Source of the DNA: Clostridia bacterium | Lineage (GTDB): Bacteria; Bacillota; Clostridia; Christensenellales; UBA1242 | NCBI GenBank assembly: GCA_016297915.1 | Contig: JAEDFU010000002.1 | Location: forward strand, 35,965-99,964 | DNA length: 64,000 nucleotides | Direction: 5' to 3' | Shown here: positions 52,428 to 62,334 of the stretch, one piece after another | Position numbering within the stretch: the first letter of the stretch is position 1 | How the letters are laid out: the number at the start of each line of letters is the position of its first letter | The notes under the pieces: model-generated | The model's database searches: none | What the model was told of the DNA's origin: nothing | What the model saw: only the letters and a program-made list of their open reading frames with translations | Program-made: the position numbers and the translations under genes

Positions 52428-55400
52428 GTGGTAATTTTGAAGAAAAATGGAAATAAAAAAATAAAAAATTATTTTGACTATACAAATGATAGTCCAGCAA
52501 CCCTTAAGTACAAGAGGGGTATTTTGGCGAGTCTAAAATTAGACACTCCTTTGTTTTCGTGGCCAAAAGACAAACTAACTCTACTATCTATTATTAATAC
52601 ATATCTTGCAAATATCAAGCTAGCCAAGCTTAATCCAAAAAGTGAAAATGGCATTTTGGATAACTTGATTGAGGCTGTTGATGGGATAATTGATAATATC
52701 AAAAAGGATTCTGCAGAGGGTGATAATAAAGCGACTGACAAAGAGTCCGAGCAAGAGCCTGCAGAGGCTGACAAAAAGTCTTATGAGGAATCTAAGATAG
52801 CCGAGAACAAACCTGACGAAAGCGAGCCTCAAGAAGAGAGCTCAGAGGATACACAAGAAAGTGAGAGCCAAACTGATACAGACCAAAATTCTGAGCAAGA
52901 GTCAAATGATACTGACGAGGATATAACTAGTTTAACCCAAGAGGATGCTCCTGAGTATGTAGATGAGAGTGAGTATATTGATTTGCCTGACCAAATCTAC
53001 GACATCGAGGATATTAGTGCCAAGATGCTTGGCAATATTGTGAGAATACTTAATTATAGATACAAGGCAATTCGTAAGATTAATGCTCTCAAAGAGAATC
53101 ATGCGCCTGTTGATATGGTTGAGCCTGAGATCGAAAAGGTCGCTGTTTACAACATTGTTCTTGCTAAGTATTTGCCAATCCTCAACAAACAAAAAGTTTG
53201 TGACACAGCTACACTTAAGACTGCAACAACAATTTTTGATGATGTTTGCACTGAAGGATACGAGGATGTCCCAACCGAAAAGAACATCGAAAGCGAAATC
53301 AAAAAGAACAAAGAGCAACAAGATTTTGATATCGTTGCTGCACTTAATTATGTGGGCATTAGTGTTGACAAAGACGAACTCGGAGTTTATATTGTCAAAA
53401 ACACCAATAATGGCAATGGTATCAAGTACTATATCGGCAAGCAAGAAAAATCTTTTGCTTTGTCCAAAAAAGCTTGTAACAAATTTTTGGATACATTCCT
53501 AAATCAGCCTATTGAGGTGCGTAAGTACATAACCCCAGGACAAGTATTTATTGCATACATTAATGAGGCAGAAAAGAGTCTTGGAATCAACTCTCGTAGT
53601 GCAACCGAACTTAGTGATTTGTTTGGCACAATGAACAACAATCGTAATGCCAAGGCGTACTTTAAGGATGCAATCCGCAAGTATAGTCGTAATGCCGAGG
53701 AGTGGAAAAATTTCCAAAAAATCTTTGAGGCAGAATACTACTCCAACAAAGACAAAAAGGACGAGGGTTCAAATAGAATTCATATCAAGCAACAAGCCAA
53801 GAGACTTGTTATTGGCGATATGATGGAAGAGTTTTTGAACGATGGCGAAATCCTTACTCCTGAGCAACTAAATATTTCTGACTACCGAATTGGAGATATT
53901 TCTAGAGACTTTGGTCTAGATATTGATTTGGACGAAATCAAGGTCAAAAAACTCCGAATTGAGCGAATTGAGGACAATGCATTTAGAATAATCAATGTAT
54001 TACATTCTTCCGTTCAGGATATGCGTGCGTTTGTTCAGGATATTATTGATAATTATACTGTTGATTATTTGCGAAAAGAAAAGATTTTCCTTCTTCAACA
54101 AGACGATCAAAACGAGTATATAACCAAAAAGAAACAATACGAGGATTTGATTGAAAAACTATCCTATGATAAGGCAAAAGATAGCCAACAACAAATCGCT
54201 TATTATCAATCTCAGATTGATGATATTACTCAAAAGATTGGCAGTATCGAGTATAGAGATGCCAAAGAGGATTTGATTAAGTCCAAAAACAACTTTAGAA
54301 TTTTGCTATTGAACGCCAAGTCTCAAAAAGAGCTAGTTAAGTCCAGACTCAATGATGCTAAGGACAAGGCTAGTGTGAGCGGAACAAAACTTGGAATTGA
54401 AGAAAAACTCGAAATACTAAAAACTGCCCTCACCGACGCTCCTGATATGAATTTTGCTTTTGACAAAGGCAAAGTTATGTACTATAGTCAAAAACCAAAC
54501 GAAAAACCAGTTAAGCGTGAGGAAAAACTCTCCGAAGTTGACAAGATTATTGAGTCGACAGCCGCAAGAATAAGCGATGAGAGTCACCAAAAGATTTTGG
54601 AAGAAAACAAAATCCGTGAGGCACTCAAAAAATCTCAAAAAGAAGAACGCATTAAGTCTGCAAATGCTTATATCAACGCTTATGGCAGTATTGTTGGCAA
54701 TGCAGGCGGTGTGGGTGTTCTTAATAACTTGGGCGATAGTGGCGAATTTGCCAAATCCCCAACTTTTGCAAGAAATGTAGGAACTGTTGGCGGAGTATCT
54801 CCAATAATCCTTGGTCAAAACGACGAACTCCCAACAAGAGAGATGTATGCCAAGGCAAGTAGGGGAAATGCTGGAACTGGGAATGGTGGTGCTGGTGGTG
54901 CTGGCAACGGCACATCAAACTCAGGTTTAGGCGGAAACGGTGCTGGCAACGGAGCTAATAACGCTGATGGCAAAGGTAATTCAAACACCGGTGCAGGTAA
55001 TGTAAGTGGTTCAAATAATGCTGGTGGGGTTGCAGTTCAACCAACTCAAGTTATTCCAAATGCTATGCCTGGTGTAGTGGGCATGGGTGCTCCAACAGGG
55101 GTTATACCAGTTGCCCCAATGACATACATGATGCCAAATATGCAAATGCCAAGTATGGCACCAAGTGCACCAATGTACAATAGAGATTATCAAGCGTACG
55201 ATGTGTTTAGCGATGGCATTGAGCCTTGCGTTATTCCGTTTGTAGTGGGTTACGAAAACAAAGGTGTAACTCAGTACGGAAATGCACTCGAAAATTATGC
55301 AACATGCGATAGATACAAGTATTTGTTGTCTACAAATAATAATATTTTGTTCTCTTACTTGGAGACCAAAAAAGCACAAATCCAAAATCCAGAGCAGATA

Positions 55401-57668
55401 ATATCTGACTTGCACATAAGATTTGTCAAAAATGCTATGGCAAAATCGGGACTTGCTACATTGGATGGCAACTTGTCCATGTTTGATTACAAGGCAGATG
55501 TGCGAAAATTCCTATCCAAATATGTTCCACAAAACATGTTAGATATTGTCATAAGTGACTACAATGACTTGATATCCACAGTCAATTTTGACCTTCTTAA
55601 GGACTTGATAGAGCACAAGTTCCAAGGCGACTTGGAGTCGTATGTTCCAGATACTATCAAACTTGGAGTTGTTAAGAGTTGCGAACTTATTGCAACCCTT
55701 GTCAAATCAATTTCGGCAGATTCGATGATACGAAAGACTTACGAAGAGTATTCATCCAAAATGAAACAAACTTACATAAGTTCACTTATCACCAAAATCG
55801 AAAATAACGAAATCCCTTCTGTTAGACTTGACAAAGATCAAGTTCAAAGCAGACTTCTTGATTATTTGAGTTTCTCAATTAAGGGTCAAAATGTTATTAT
55901 CCAAAAAGAGGACGAAAAAGACAGTGGTCTTGCTGGATATCCTCGTAGTATTTACTTTAAGCAAAAGGAAAATGCTGATACAAATATCAAATTTAACAAA
56001 GTATTGAGTTTTGAGCAAAATGAAATCGTTACAACTCGAAACGATGATATGGATTTGGCAAGTGATGTAACCAATCTATTTGGTGTGCTTTACAAATTCA
56101 ACGGTGGTTATAACAAACTGCTCTTGAAACTTAGACCATACAATCTCACAGCTGGTGTCAAATTTATGGAAAATATGGTTGATGCTCTTAGGGAAAAGAT
56201 TGATATCAAAACTACAGTTCTCTACGAAGAAACCGAAAAACCTATTGTTCCTCTTGTTAAATTTGCAAGCAAAGAAAAAGAAAAGCGTGAGGGCAATGAG
56301 GCAATCTACGACTATGACGACGATAAGTGGTATGTTCGAAGTGGCTTTGTTCTAGACAAAACCAAAGTTATGGACTATGCTTTGCAGTTGGCGCTTGGTC
56401 GCAAGTATGCTCTTGACAAAGACAAAACACAACTCAAAGAAGATTTTTATAATAACGATATTTTGAGTTTGACCAAGATTAATAATGTATTTAGTGACTT
56501 TAACGAGGACGATAGACTTGAGATGACATCGGTTATCAGAAATGTCATGATGTCCAGAGTCGAAAGATACATAGATTATATAGACAGCGTCAACGATGAT
56601 ATATCCTTGTATGTCAATCGTATGCTATATATCAATCGTATGCTTATGGAGTCTAATAGTTTTGATCGCAAGACTAAGGACGAAAAGAAAGAAACAATTG
56701 ATACTTTGGAAACAGGTTTTAACACAATGTGCGAGGACTTGGTTAATCCTCATCCAGAGATCTATAGTTCACTTGAGGATATTGAGCATTATCAGAGACT
56801 ATTTATGTATTATGCTCTAACTGAACTATTTGACAAATATAGCGAAGATAAGCGTATAATCTGTCCTGAGTTTGCAGAGTTCTTTGCCGAAAAGAAAAAA
56901 GAAATGCGTACAACTCTTTTGGCTCAGATTCGAGACAAAGAATATATCAACGGCTATGAACTTGAAATGGCTGAGTACTTTGAGTTGAATACCGAAAAGG
57001 TTGTAACTTATGAGGAAAAACTTGCCATAGAGGAAGCCAACGCTCCCGAAGAGAAAAAAGAAAGAGTGAAAATCAAAAACATTGATGTTATTTTCAAAGG
57101 CATTTATGACGGCTTTGATAAGGCATCAAAACTCGAAAAGTATCAAACACTCGAAGATACTATCTCCAAAATTCGTGGAATTCTTGAGCTTGTTGGCACT
57201 TTGCCAAGCATGGCTTCTGACGAAAAAGATTTGGAGATTGCACTTCCTAACAACCAGACAATCAGATGTAATATCAAGGGCTTTGTTGAGCAGTATCTAT
57301 TTAGATACATAATCGACAAAGAACATGAACTAGGTCCATTTGCTTATGTTGTCAAAGAACTTGAGGCAACTGAGGAATATGGTGAACTTATCAAAGATTT
57401 GGAGGAAGTTGCAAATATTCTAAATTCGCAAGAATTAGGAATTAACTTGATTGCTAAGTTCTCCTCTATTAACCTTAGCAACAATGGAAATGTGTTCAAA
57501 ATAGGAGACAATATTTCAACAGTTGTTGAGACTATCAACAGACTTAAGACTCCTACAGATATGCAAAAAGCTCTTAATAGAGATGTGTTCTACAAAGAGG
57601 GCGTAAATGCTTGTCAAAAATCGTTTGAGCAATACTTTAATAGATTAAAATTGGAAAACATGAATTAG
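52428..57668 (+). CDS. Giant protein of unknown function, ~1746 aa, paralogue of the next gene
   Basis: No family recognised. The start is GTG 52428 with GAGGTG four bases upstream; ATG 52416 overlaps that site. There is no signal peptide or membrane helix. Order of parts: basic N-terminus; Glu/Ser/Asp-rich stretch (~95-185); a module (~299-465) homologous to the next gene (AALNYVGISVDKDE); a coiled-coil region (~530-800); a Gly/Asn-rich stretch (~810-865); a Met/Pro-rich stretch (~880-920); and a helical C-terminal half (~930-1746). Downstream of the VirB4-like gene it may be a cytoplasmic scaffold, substrate or effector (inference). Confidence 0.85.
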   Translation: MVILKKNGNKKIKNYFDYTNDSPATLKYKRGILASLKLDTPLFSWPKDKLTLLSIINTYLANIKLAKLNPKSENGILDNLIEAVDGIIDNIKKDSAEGDNKATDKESEQEPAEADKKSYEESKIAENKPDESEPQEESSEDTQESESQTDTDQNSEQESNDTDEDITSLTQEDAPEYVDESEYIDLPDQIYDIEDISAKMLGNIVRILNYRYKAIRKINALKENHAPVDMVEPEIEKVAVYNIVLAKYLPILNKQKVCDTATLKTATTIFDDVCTEGYEDVPTEKNIESEIKKNKEQQDFDIVAALNYVGISVDKDELGVYIVKNTNNGNGIKYYIGKQEKSFALSKKACNKFLDTFLNQPIEVRKYITPGQVFIAYINEAEKSLGINSRSATELSDLFGTMNNNRNAKAYFKDAIRKYSRNAEEWKNFQKIFEAEYYSNKDKKDEGSNRIHIKQQAKRLVIGDMMEEFLNDGEILTPEQLNISDYRIGDISRDFGLDIDLDEIKVKKLRIERIEDNAFRIINVLHSSVQDMRAFVQDIIDNYTVDYLRKEKIFLLQQDDQNEYITKKKQYEDLIEKLSYDKAKDSQQQIAYYQSQIDDITQKIGSIEYRDAKEDLIKSKNNFRILLLNAKSQKELVKSRLNDAKDKASVSGTKLGIEEKLEILKTALTDAPDMNFAFDKGKVMYYSQKPNEKPVKREEKLSEVDKIIESTAARISDESHQKILEENKIREALKKSQKEERIKSANAYINAYGSIVGNAGGVGVLNNLGDSGEFAKSPTFARNVGTVGGVSPIILGQNDELPTREMYAKASRGNAGTGNGGAGGAGNGTSNSGLGGNGAGNGANNADGKGNSNTGAGNVSGSNNAGGVAVQPTQVIPNAMPGVVGMGAPTGVIPVAPMTYMMPNMQMPSMAPSAPMYNRDYQAYDVFSDGIEPCVIPFVVGYENKGVTQYGNALENYATCDRYKYLLSTNNNILFSYLETKKAQIQNPEQIISDLHIRFVKNAMAKSGLATLDGNLSMFDYKADVRKFLSKYVPQNMLDIVISDYNDLISTVNFDLLKDLIEHKFQGDLESYVPDTIKLGVVKSCELIATLVKSISADSMIRKTYEEYSSKMKQTYISSLITKIENNEIPSVRLDKDQVQSRLLDYLSFSIKGQNVIIQKEDEKDSGLAGYPRSIYFKQKENADTNIKFNKVLSFEQNEIVTTRNDDMDLASDVTNLFGVLYKFNGGYNKLLLKLRPYNLTAGVKFMENMVDALREKIDIKTTVLYEETEKPIVPLVKFASKEKEKREGNEAIYDYDDDKWYVRSGFVLDKTKVMDYALQLALGRKYALDKDKTQLKEDFYNNDILSLTKINNVFSDFNEDDRLEMTSVIRNVMMSRVERYIDYIDSVNDDISLYVNRMLYINRMLMESNSFDRKTKDEKKETIDTLETGFNTMCEDLVNPHPEIYSSLEDIEHYQRLFMYYALTELFDKYSEDKRIICPEFAEFFAEKKKEMRTTLLAQIRDKEYINGYELEMAEYFELNTEKVVTYEEKLAIEEANAPEEKKERVKIKNIDVIFKGIYDGFDKASKLEKYQTLEDTISKIRGILELVGTLPSMASDEKDLEIALPNNQTIRCNIKGFVEQYLFRYIIDKEHELGPFAYVVKELEATEEYGELIKDLEEVANILNSQELGINLIAKFSSINLSNNGNVFKIGDNISTVVETINRLKTPTDMQKALNRDVFYKEGVNACQKSFEQYFNRLKLENMN

Positions 57669-57704
57669 TTTGTTTGTGCAAAAATATTTTAAGGTGGGTT
57701 TACA

Positions 57705-60700
57705 ATGTCAGATAAGATTAAACCAAATAATATAATAAGCAAGATGTTCGGTGTATGGCGTGATGCACAGTCTAGTGCAATCCTAAATTCTACACTTTTG
57801 TCTTTGGGGGTTATGGGGCTTATTGATAGTACTCAAGTTAAGTTCCATGATGCTATTTTCAAGCCAAAAGATATGCTAGAGAGAATGTCAAGTGACTCAG
57901 TTGGCTCTCATGATAGAGTCAGTGACCCATTTGTTGGAGAAAAAGAACCAACCCTCAGAGAACTAGCGACAGGCACTCGAAAATACTCAAAACTAACATC
58001 TTGGGGACAAACTCACGCCAAAAGTATCGAAAAAATCACCAAAGCTGTTGATTACTTGAAAAATTGGAAAACAGTGGGCGGAGAAGCTAAGTTTGCAGGT
58101 ATTGAGAATCTAAAGTTTTTGAAAGTAGAAAACTTGCAAATGCTAGACTCCAAACAAATTAATTCTGTTTTGGATTTTTTGAGTGAGATATATGCTACTA
58201 CTCAAAAGTACGACGCATTGAGACCAGATCGTGTAAAAGAAGGAAAGTCCTCAATCGAGTCGGCAAATAGAGTTGACCAGAAAAAAGCCTTTTTGGGCAG
58301 TTTTGATACTTACACAAGTATTCTTGAAAAAGTCGATACACAGATTTCCAAGGTTGACGATATCAAACACTTTGGAATAGATGCTTATGCGGATAGTTTA
58401 TATAGGCTCGGCAAAGATCTAAATGCAACTGAGCAAATGGATGCAGAAGTTGTAAGCGCTCTTGACTTTATAGGAATTTCCCTCAAGAAAGACGAAAATG
58501 GCAAATGGGTAGTTGACCATGAGGCTACAAAATTAAATAAGAATGGCATTGAGCTTGTTGATGACAAAGGCGATCCATATTACTTTAAACTTGGATACGA
58601 AAATCCTACAGACCCAATCCCATCGTTTTTGGAAAATTATCTAAACAAAAAACCAAATGAAAGAAACGGTCTTGTAATTACCGGACAAGGGATATTTGAA
58701 CTATACAAGAGAGCGGCAAGCCCAGAGATGGGAATAATTGATAAGCTCAAAAATATAAAAAATATTGGGGAGTTCAAACAAAAATCCGAGCAGTATGCCA
58801 AAACATATAGTCTTGACGGTGCTGAGTGGAAATTATTTAGTATGACCCGAAGAGAAAAGGTTATTGACAATGCAACCAAACTTGCACTTGCAACTGTTTA
58901 TATGAACATGTGTGCAGTTTCGACAGATGACATTTTAGACCAAGATATGTCAGACGCATTAAGACTAAATCAATACACCAAGGGTGGGCTAGTTTGGCGA
59001 AGAGTAAATAGACTTTGCGATACTGCAACATACTTTAAAAATTTGGCAAATGAACAAATCTCTAGTGACATAAGCAAAGATACATTCCTAAATATCTTGA
59101 TGACAAATGACGAGTACGAAACCCAGCTAAACAATTTTGAGGAAATCTTAAAAAATAGAGCTTTGACGCCGGAAGAAGAAAAAGCGTACGAAGATCTTCA
59201 AACTGCTAAGCAGACGCTTCAATTTGTAAGAAACTTTGAAGTAACTGCTATAAACAAAATATTCGAAAGTTCGTTAAACAACGAAAATAGAGATAACGAA
59301 CAACTCAAAAACGATATTTTAGGCTTTGTTGCTGAGTTTGGCAATTGTGAATTTTTGTCAGTAACTAGAGAGGGCTCGGAATTCAAATTAATCTTTGATC
59401 AATCAAAACTTCCAGACGGACTCAAAACTTATTCCGCACCATTTGAAGAAATTGCCAAAGACATAAATTCCAAACAATCAAGCCAAAACCAAGCAAAACC
59501 TCAAACCAATCCTACACAAACAGGAACAACAAATACAAGTGGAATAAACTTTGATATAAAACTTCCATACTTGCAAGATATCGAAGCATTTAATTTGCTA
59601 ATGCGAAGCGACAAAGTTGATGTGGTGACCCCACTTGAAACAGCCGAAATCCTTGAGCGTTGCAAGTACTTATTAAATAACGGTCAAGAGAACGAACTCA
59701 CACAAATGAGAGATGTTTTGAGAGCAAAGTTCCCTGGCAAAAAGATGACCGAAATATTTGAGATTTGCAAGTCAAGCGTTCAAGACCCAGCCAAAGCACA
59801 ACAACTTGCAAATGACGGAATTGATATCTCATTATTCAATTCAATGTTCGACGGAACTACAAGTAGTTGGTGCTTAACTCCTGAAATTTTTGCTATGGTT
59901 TGTGATAACGACCTTGATGCAATGAAAGCAATTCAAAACGAGAAAAATTTAGTTTTGGATAGCATTATTGAGACCAATTCAAGAGTTAATGATAGACTCA
60001 AGTCTCAAGCCAATCCGGAGAATATCTCGGACGATATTAAACAGGCTCTTGCAGAGGGATTGTATAGCGATGTATACTCTAACTTTAGCAAAAATCCTGA
60101 TGGTCAAAAGATTAATGAAATCAAAAGACAAAGAGCTGATGAGCTTGGACATGAGTATCACAATAGTTCAACGCTAAATACTGTTGACAAAATTAAGAAA
60201 AACAACGAGACCACTAAATGTGCCCAACAGTTTACTAACTCTCAAATGGCAAAAGATGCAGCCGAAGAAGAGAGCCAAAAACAACAAGAAGGTCAAAATG
60301 AGGTTAAGTACGAAGAGCGTAGAACAACTTTTGGTGACAAAAACAAAAAGTTTGACATGGAGGCTCTAAACAAAAAACTTAAGCCTTATGCCAAAGACTG
60401 GATTACAAAGTGGTTGGAAAATTTGATTAAGATGATAGACAAGATCGAGATTGTCGAGAGAGTTCCTATTGACAATGGCTTTGTTTCAACTCCACCTACG
60501 ACTCCTACAGAACAAACTAGCGAACCTGCTCCAGCACAACAAGAACCACAAGAGGGATCTGGTGAACCAGAAAAATCCGAGGAACAAGAAAACGCGGAGA
60601 GTGCGGAAGATAAGTCTGAAACTCCAATTAGTCCAGAAAATAGTGACCCTGCCAAGTCAGAGACCGCTTCCGAGGAAGAAAAAGACAAGTTAGATGAGTC

Positions 60701-61526
60701 CGAAAAGGATGAGGAAACCCCACAAGAATCTGATGAGCAAACAAGCGATACTAGTGCTCAAGACGACCAAGAAATTGATCTAGATAACATGGAAAAATTG
60801 GATATTAATTCTAGACGAATTGCAGCACTTAGAGTTCTTTCGAGTGGACTTATGTCTATTACTGACAAAAATAGTGCAAACTATGATTGTCTTTCGGATG
60901 AAAATAAATCTCAACTAAGAGCACTATCAAAAGTGTTTGACACGCTTTCGTTTGAGCCAAATAGCTCGCAAGAGGCAGATTATCAAGAGACTTTGCTTAC
61001 ATTGCTTTGTAAAAAGGCAGTGTCTGGAGAAAGTGAAAAAATTGATGCTAAGATTGAAGAAGTTATGGCTTTGCCGGAGCTTCTTGGAAGCAATATCAGT
61101 TATGATGAAAACGGCAATGTTTCTAATGAATTTTCGGATGTTATCAAAAACTTTACTAGTATCAAGGGCAAAAATGTAACAGATGTTAATAGATATAGCC
61201 TTGCTAATGTACTCATGACAGTAACCAATTATTCAACATCTCCTGACGGATCTATCAAATTTGACTTGGGTGACAAGCTTACAGACGATATGATTGCAGA
61301 CATTGCAAATTGCAATTCCAAAGAGGATTTATTGCATTTGATAAATAGTGATGATAGATTTGAATCCATTAGACATGACTTATGTAGACTAGCTGTTACA
61401 ACAAGTGTTGCAGTTGCACAAGTGGAAACTTCTACAAACAAAGAGGATAGGAGTGCAAATGTTCAGCCTCAATATGAAGACAATGGTCGCATAGATTATG
61501 TAAGCGACGACCCAACGATGGGCTAA
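57705..61526 (+). CDS. Giant protein of unknown function, 1273 aa, paralogue of the previous gene
   Basis: No family recognised. Residues ~247-405 align with the module of the previous protein: SALDFIGISLKKDENG, then LENYLNKKPNERNGL, then GAEWKLF followed by KLALATVYMNMC. The N-terminus is helical (IISKMFGVWRDAQSS). Residues ~925-1025 are a Pro/Glu/Ser-rich acidic stretch with repeated SEE/EKS pieces, followed by a helical C-terminal domain. There is no membrane helix or signal. It starts 36 bases after the first giant gene with AAGGTGG upstream, so the two are co-transcribed and probably act together. Confidence 0.85.
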   Translation: MSDKIKPNNIISKMFGVWRDAQSSAILNSTLLSLGVMGLIDSTQVKFHDAIFKPKDMLERMSSDSVGSHDRVSDPFVGEKEPTLRELATGTRKYSKLTSWGQTHAKSIEKITKAVDYLKNWKTVGGEAKFAGIENLKFLKVENLQMLDSKQINSVLDFLSEIYATTQKYDALRPDRVKEGKSSIESANRVDQKKAFLGSFDTYTSILEKVDTQISKVDDIKHFGIDAYADSLYRLGKDLNATEQMDAEVVSALDFIGISLKKDENGKWVVDHEATKLNKNGIELVDDKGDPYYFKLGYENPTDPIPSFLENYLNKKPNERNGLVITGQGIFELYKRAASPEMGIIDKLKNIKNIGEFKQKSEQYAKTYSLDGAEWKLFSMTRREKVIDNATKLALATVYMNMCAVSTDDILDQDMSDALRLNQYTKGGLVWRRVNRLCDTATYFKNLANEQISSDISKDTFLNILMTNDEYETQLNNFEEILKNRALTPEEEKAYEDLQTAKQTLQFVRNFEVTAINKIFESSLNNENRDNEQLKNDILGFVAEFGNCEFLSVTREGSEFKLIFDQSKLPDGLKTYSAPFEEIAKDINSKQSSQNQAKPQTNPTQTGTTNTSGINFDIKLPYLQDIEAFNLLMRSDKVDVVTPLETAEILERCKYLLNNGQENELTQMRDVLRAKFPGKKMTEIFEICKSSVQDPAKAQQLANDGIDISLFNSMFDGTTSSWCLTPEIFAMVCDNDLDAMKAIQNEKNLVLDSIIETNSRVNDRLKSQANPENISDDIKQALAEGLYSDVYSNFSKNPDGQKINEIKRQRADELGHEYHNSSTLNTVDKIKKNNETTKCAQQFTNSQMAKDAAEEESQKQQEGQNEVKYEERRTTFGDKNKKFDMEALNKKLKPYAKDWITKWLENLIKMIDKIEIVERVPIDNGFVSTPPTTPTEQTSEPAPAQQEPQEGSGEPEKSEEQENAESAEDKSETPISPENSDPAKSETASEEEKDKLDESEKDEETPQESDEQTSDTSAQDDQEIDLDNMEKLDINSRRIAALRVLSSGLMSITDKNSANYDCLSDENKSQLRALSKVFDTLSFEPNSSQEADYQETLLTLLCKKAVSGESEKIDAKIEEVMALPELLGSNISYDENGNVSNEFSDVIKNFTSIKGKNVTDVNRYSLANVLMTVTNYSTSPDGSIKFDLGDKLTDDMIADIANCNSKEDLLHLINSDDRFESIRHDLCRLAVTTSVAVAQVETSTNKEDRSANVQPQYEDNGRIDYVSDDPTMG

Positions 61527-61584
61527 TATTGAGAGTTTTCACAAAAAACATGTGTTTTTCCCAAAGATTTTTGAAATTTACATA

Positions 61585-61613
61585 TTGACATATGTACATA
61601 ATTGATGTAAAAT
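61585..61613 (+). promoter_or_regulatory. Promoter of the two small genes
   Basis: Consensus TTGACA (61585-61590), 17 bases, TAAAAT (61608-61613). Confidence 0.75.
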
Positions 61614-61640
61614 AACTAAAATCAATTTGGGGGAAATATT

Positions 61641-61961
61641 ATGGATATTTTGGATTATCTCAACAAAAAATACATGGTCAAACATCAAAATGGTGATATT
61701 GAATTTGAGGATTACTCTCCAATGTATTTGAATTATCGCAAAAAAGTAAGACAAAAATTAGAAGAAGTTTATGCCGAAGGACATGAACCAACACTTGCTG
61801 AATTAAAAGATCTTAATCTTATGTTTAAGATTTTGCATTCAATGGAACAAGCTGAACCAGATTTGGCTATGGCAGAGAAAATTTTGCCTAAGCTCAAAAA
61901 AATGTATGGAATAACTGATGGCTCAGGTGACGAAGGTCAAGACCCAGAGTTCAGTAAATAA
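61641..61961 (+). CDS. Hypothetical small helical protein, 106 aa
   Basis: No family recognised. It is soluble, acidic and predicted helical, with no signal. It begins MDILDYLNKKYMVKHQNG and ends in an acidic Gly/Asp tail. GGGGGAA precedes the ATG. It has its own strong promoter and is co-transcribed with the next gene (17 bases apart). It lies just after the giant genes and may belong to the secretion block. Confidence 0.75.
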   Translation: MDILDYLNKKYMVKHQNGDIEFEDYSPMYLNYRKKVRQKLEEVYAEGHEPTLAELKDLNLMFKILHSMEQAEPDLAMAEKILPKLKKMYGITDGSGDEGQDPEFSK

Positions 61962-61977
61962 TAAGAGGTGATATTAT

Positions 61978-62220
61978 ATGGCAAAAAATCCTAATGTTTA
62001 TAAGTTTGAAATAATCGAAAGAATAATCAAGGAAGTAGATTTTACTACTAAGGAAGAAGTTTTAGATTTTGCAAAAAAAGTTAGAGATATCGCTCTTGAA
62101 AAGCCTAATGTTAGAGAAGAAATTAGGAATGCTTTTAAGAATGCATACAGAGAAATTGACGAAGAATTGACTCTAGCAAATCTAAAAGAAATCAAAAAGA
62201 TTATTTCGGGCAATAATTAA
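61978..62220 (+). CDS. Hypothetical small helical protein, 80 aa
   Basis: No family recognised. The start has an excellent GAGGTGAT site. The protein is charged (Glu/Lys) and predicted to be a helical bundle: FEIIERIIKEVDF, then LDFAKKVRDIAL. No membrane segment. It is followed by a terminator, so it closes the two-gene transcript. Confidence 0.75.
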   Translation: MAKNPNVYKFEIIERIIKEVDFTTKEEVLDFAKKVRDIALEKPNVREEIRNAFKNAYREIDEELTLANLKEIKKIISGNN

Positions 62221-62230
62221 AAAACAAAAC

Positions 62231-62266
62231 AAAAAATGTCTTATCATATGCATAGGACATTTTTTT
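62231..62266. terminator. Terminator closing the secretion block
   Basis: AAAAAATGTC...GACATTTTTT stem with inner pairing; T-run after it. Confidence 0.85.
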
Positions 62267-62276
62267 ATTTAATTGA

Positions 62277-62305
62277 TTGTAAATAAGCCAAAATTATGCT
62301 AAAAT
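62277..62305 (+). promoter_or_regulatory. Promoter of the TM2-mnmA operon
   Basis: TTGTAA (62277-62282), 17 bases, TAAAAT (62300-62305). Confidence 0.6.
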
Positions 62306-62334
62306 AAAGTGGATTAATATAAGGGAGAAAAGCT

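Noticed and set aside
53083..53502. Frame of 139 codons within the first giant gene
   Set aside because: Same-strand shadow of the giant gene, caused by biased codon use; no ribosome binding site.
60386..60688. Ser-rich antisense frame in the second giant gene
   Set aside because: It mirrors the acidic Glu/Ser/Pro stretch on the other strand and has no start signals.
42618..62220. Complete integrative conjugative element
   Set aside because: No integrase, relaxase, attachment repeats or tRNA target is visible, and core genes lie immediately on both sides.
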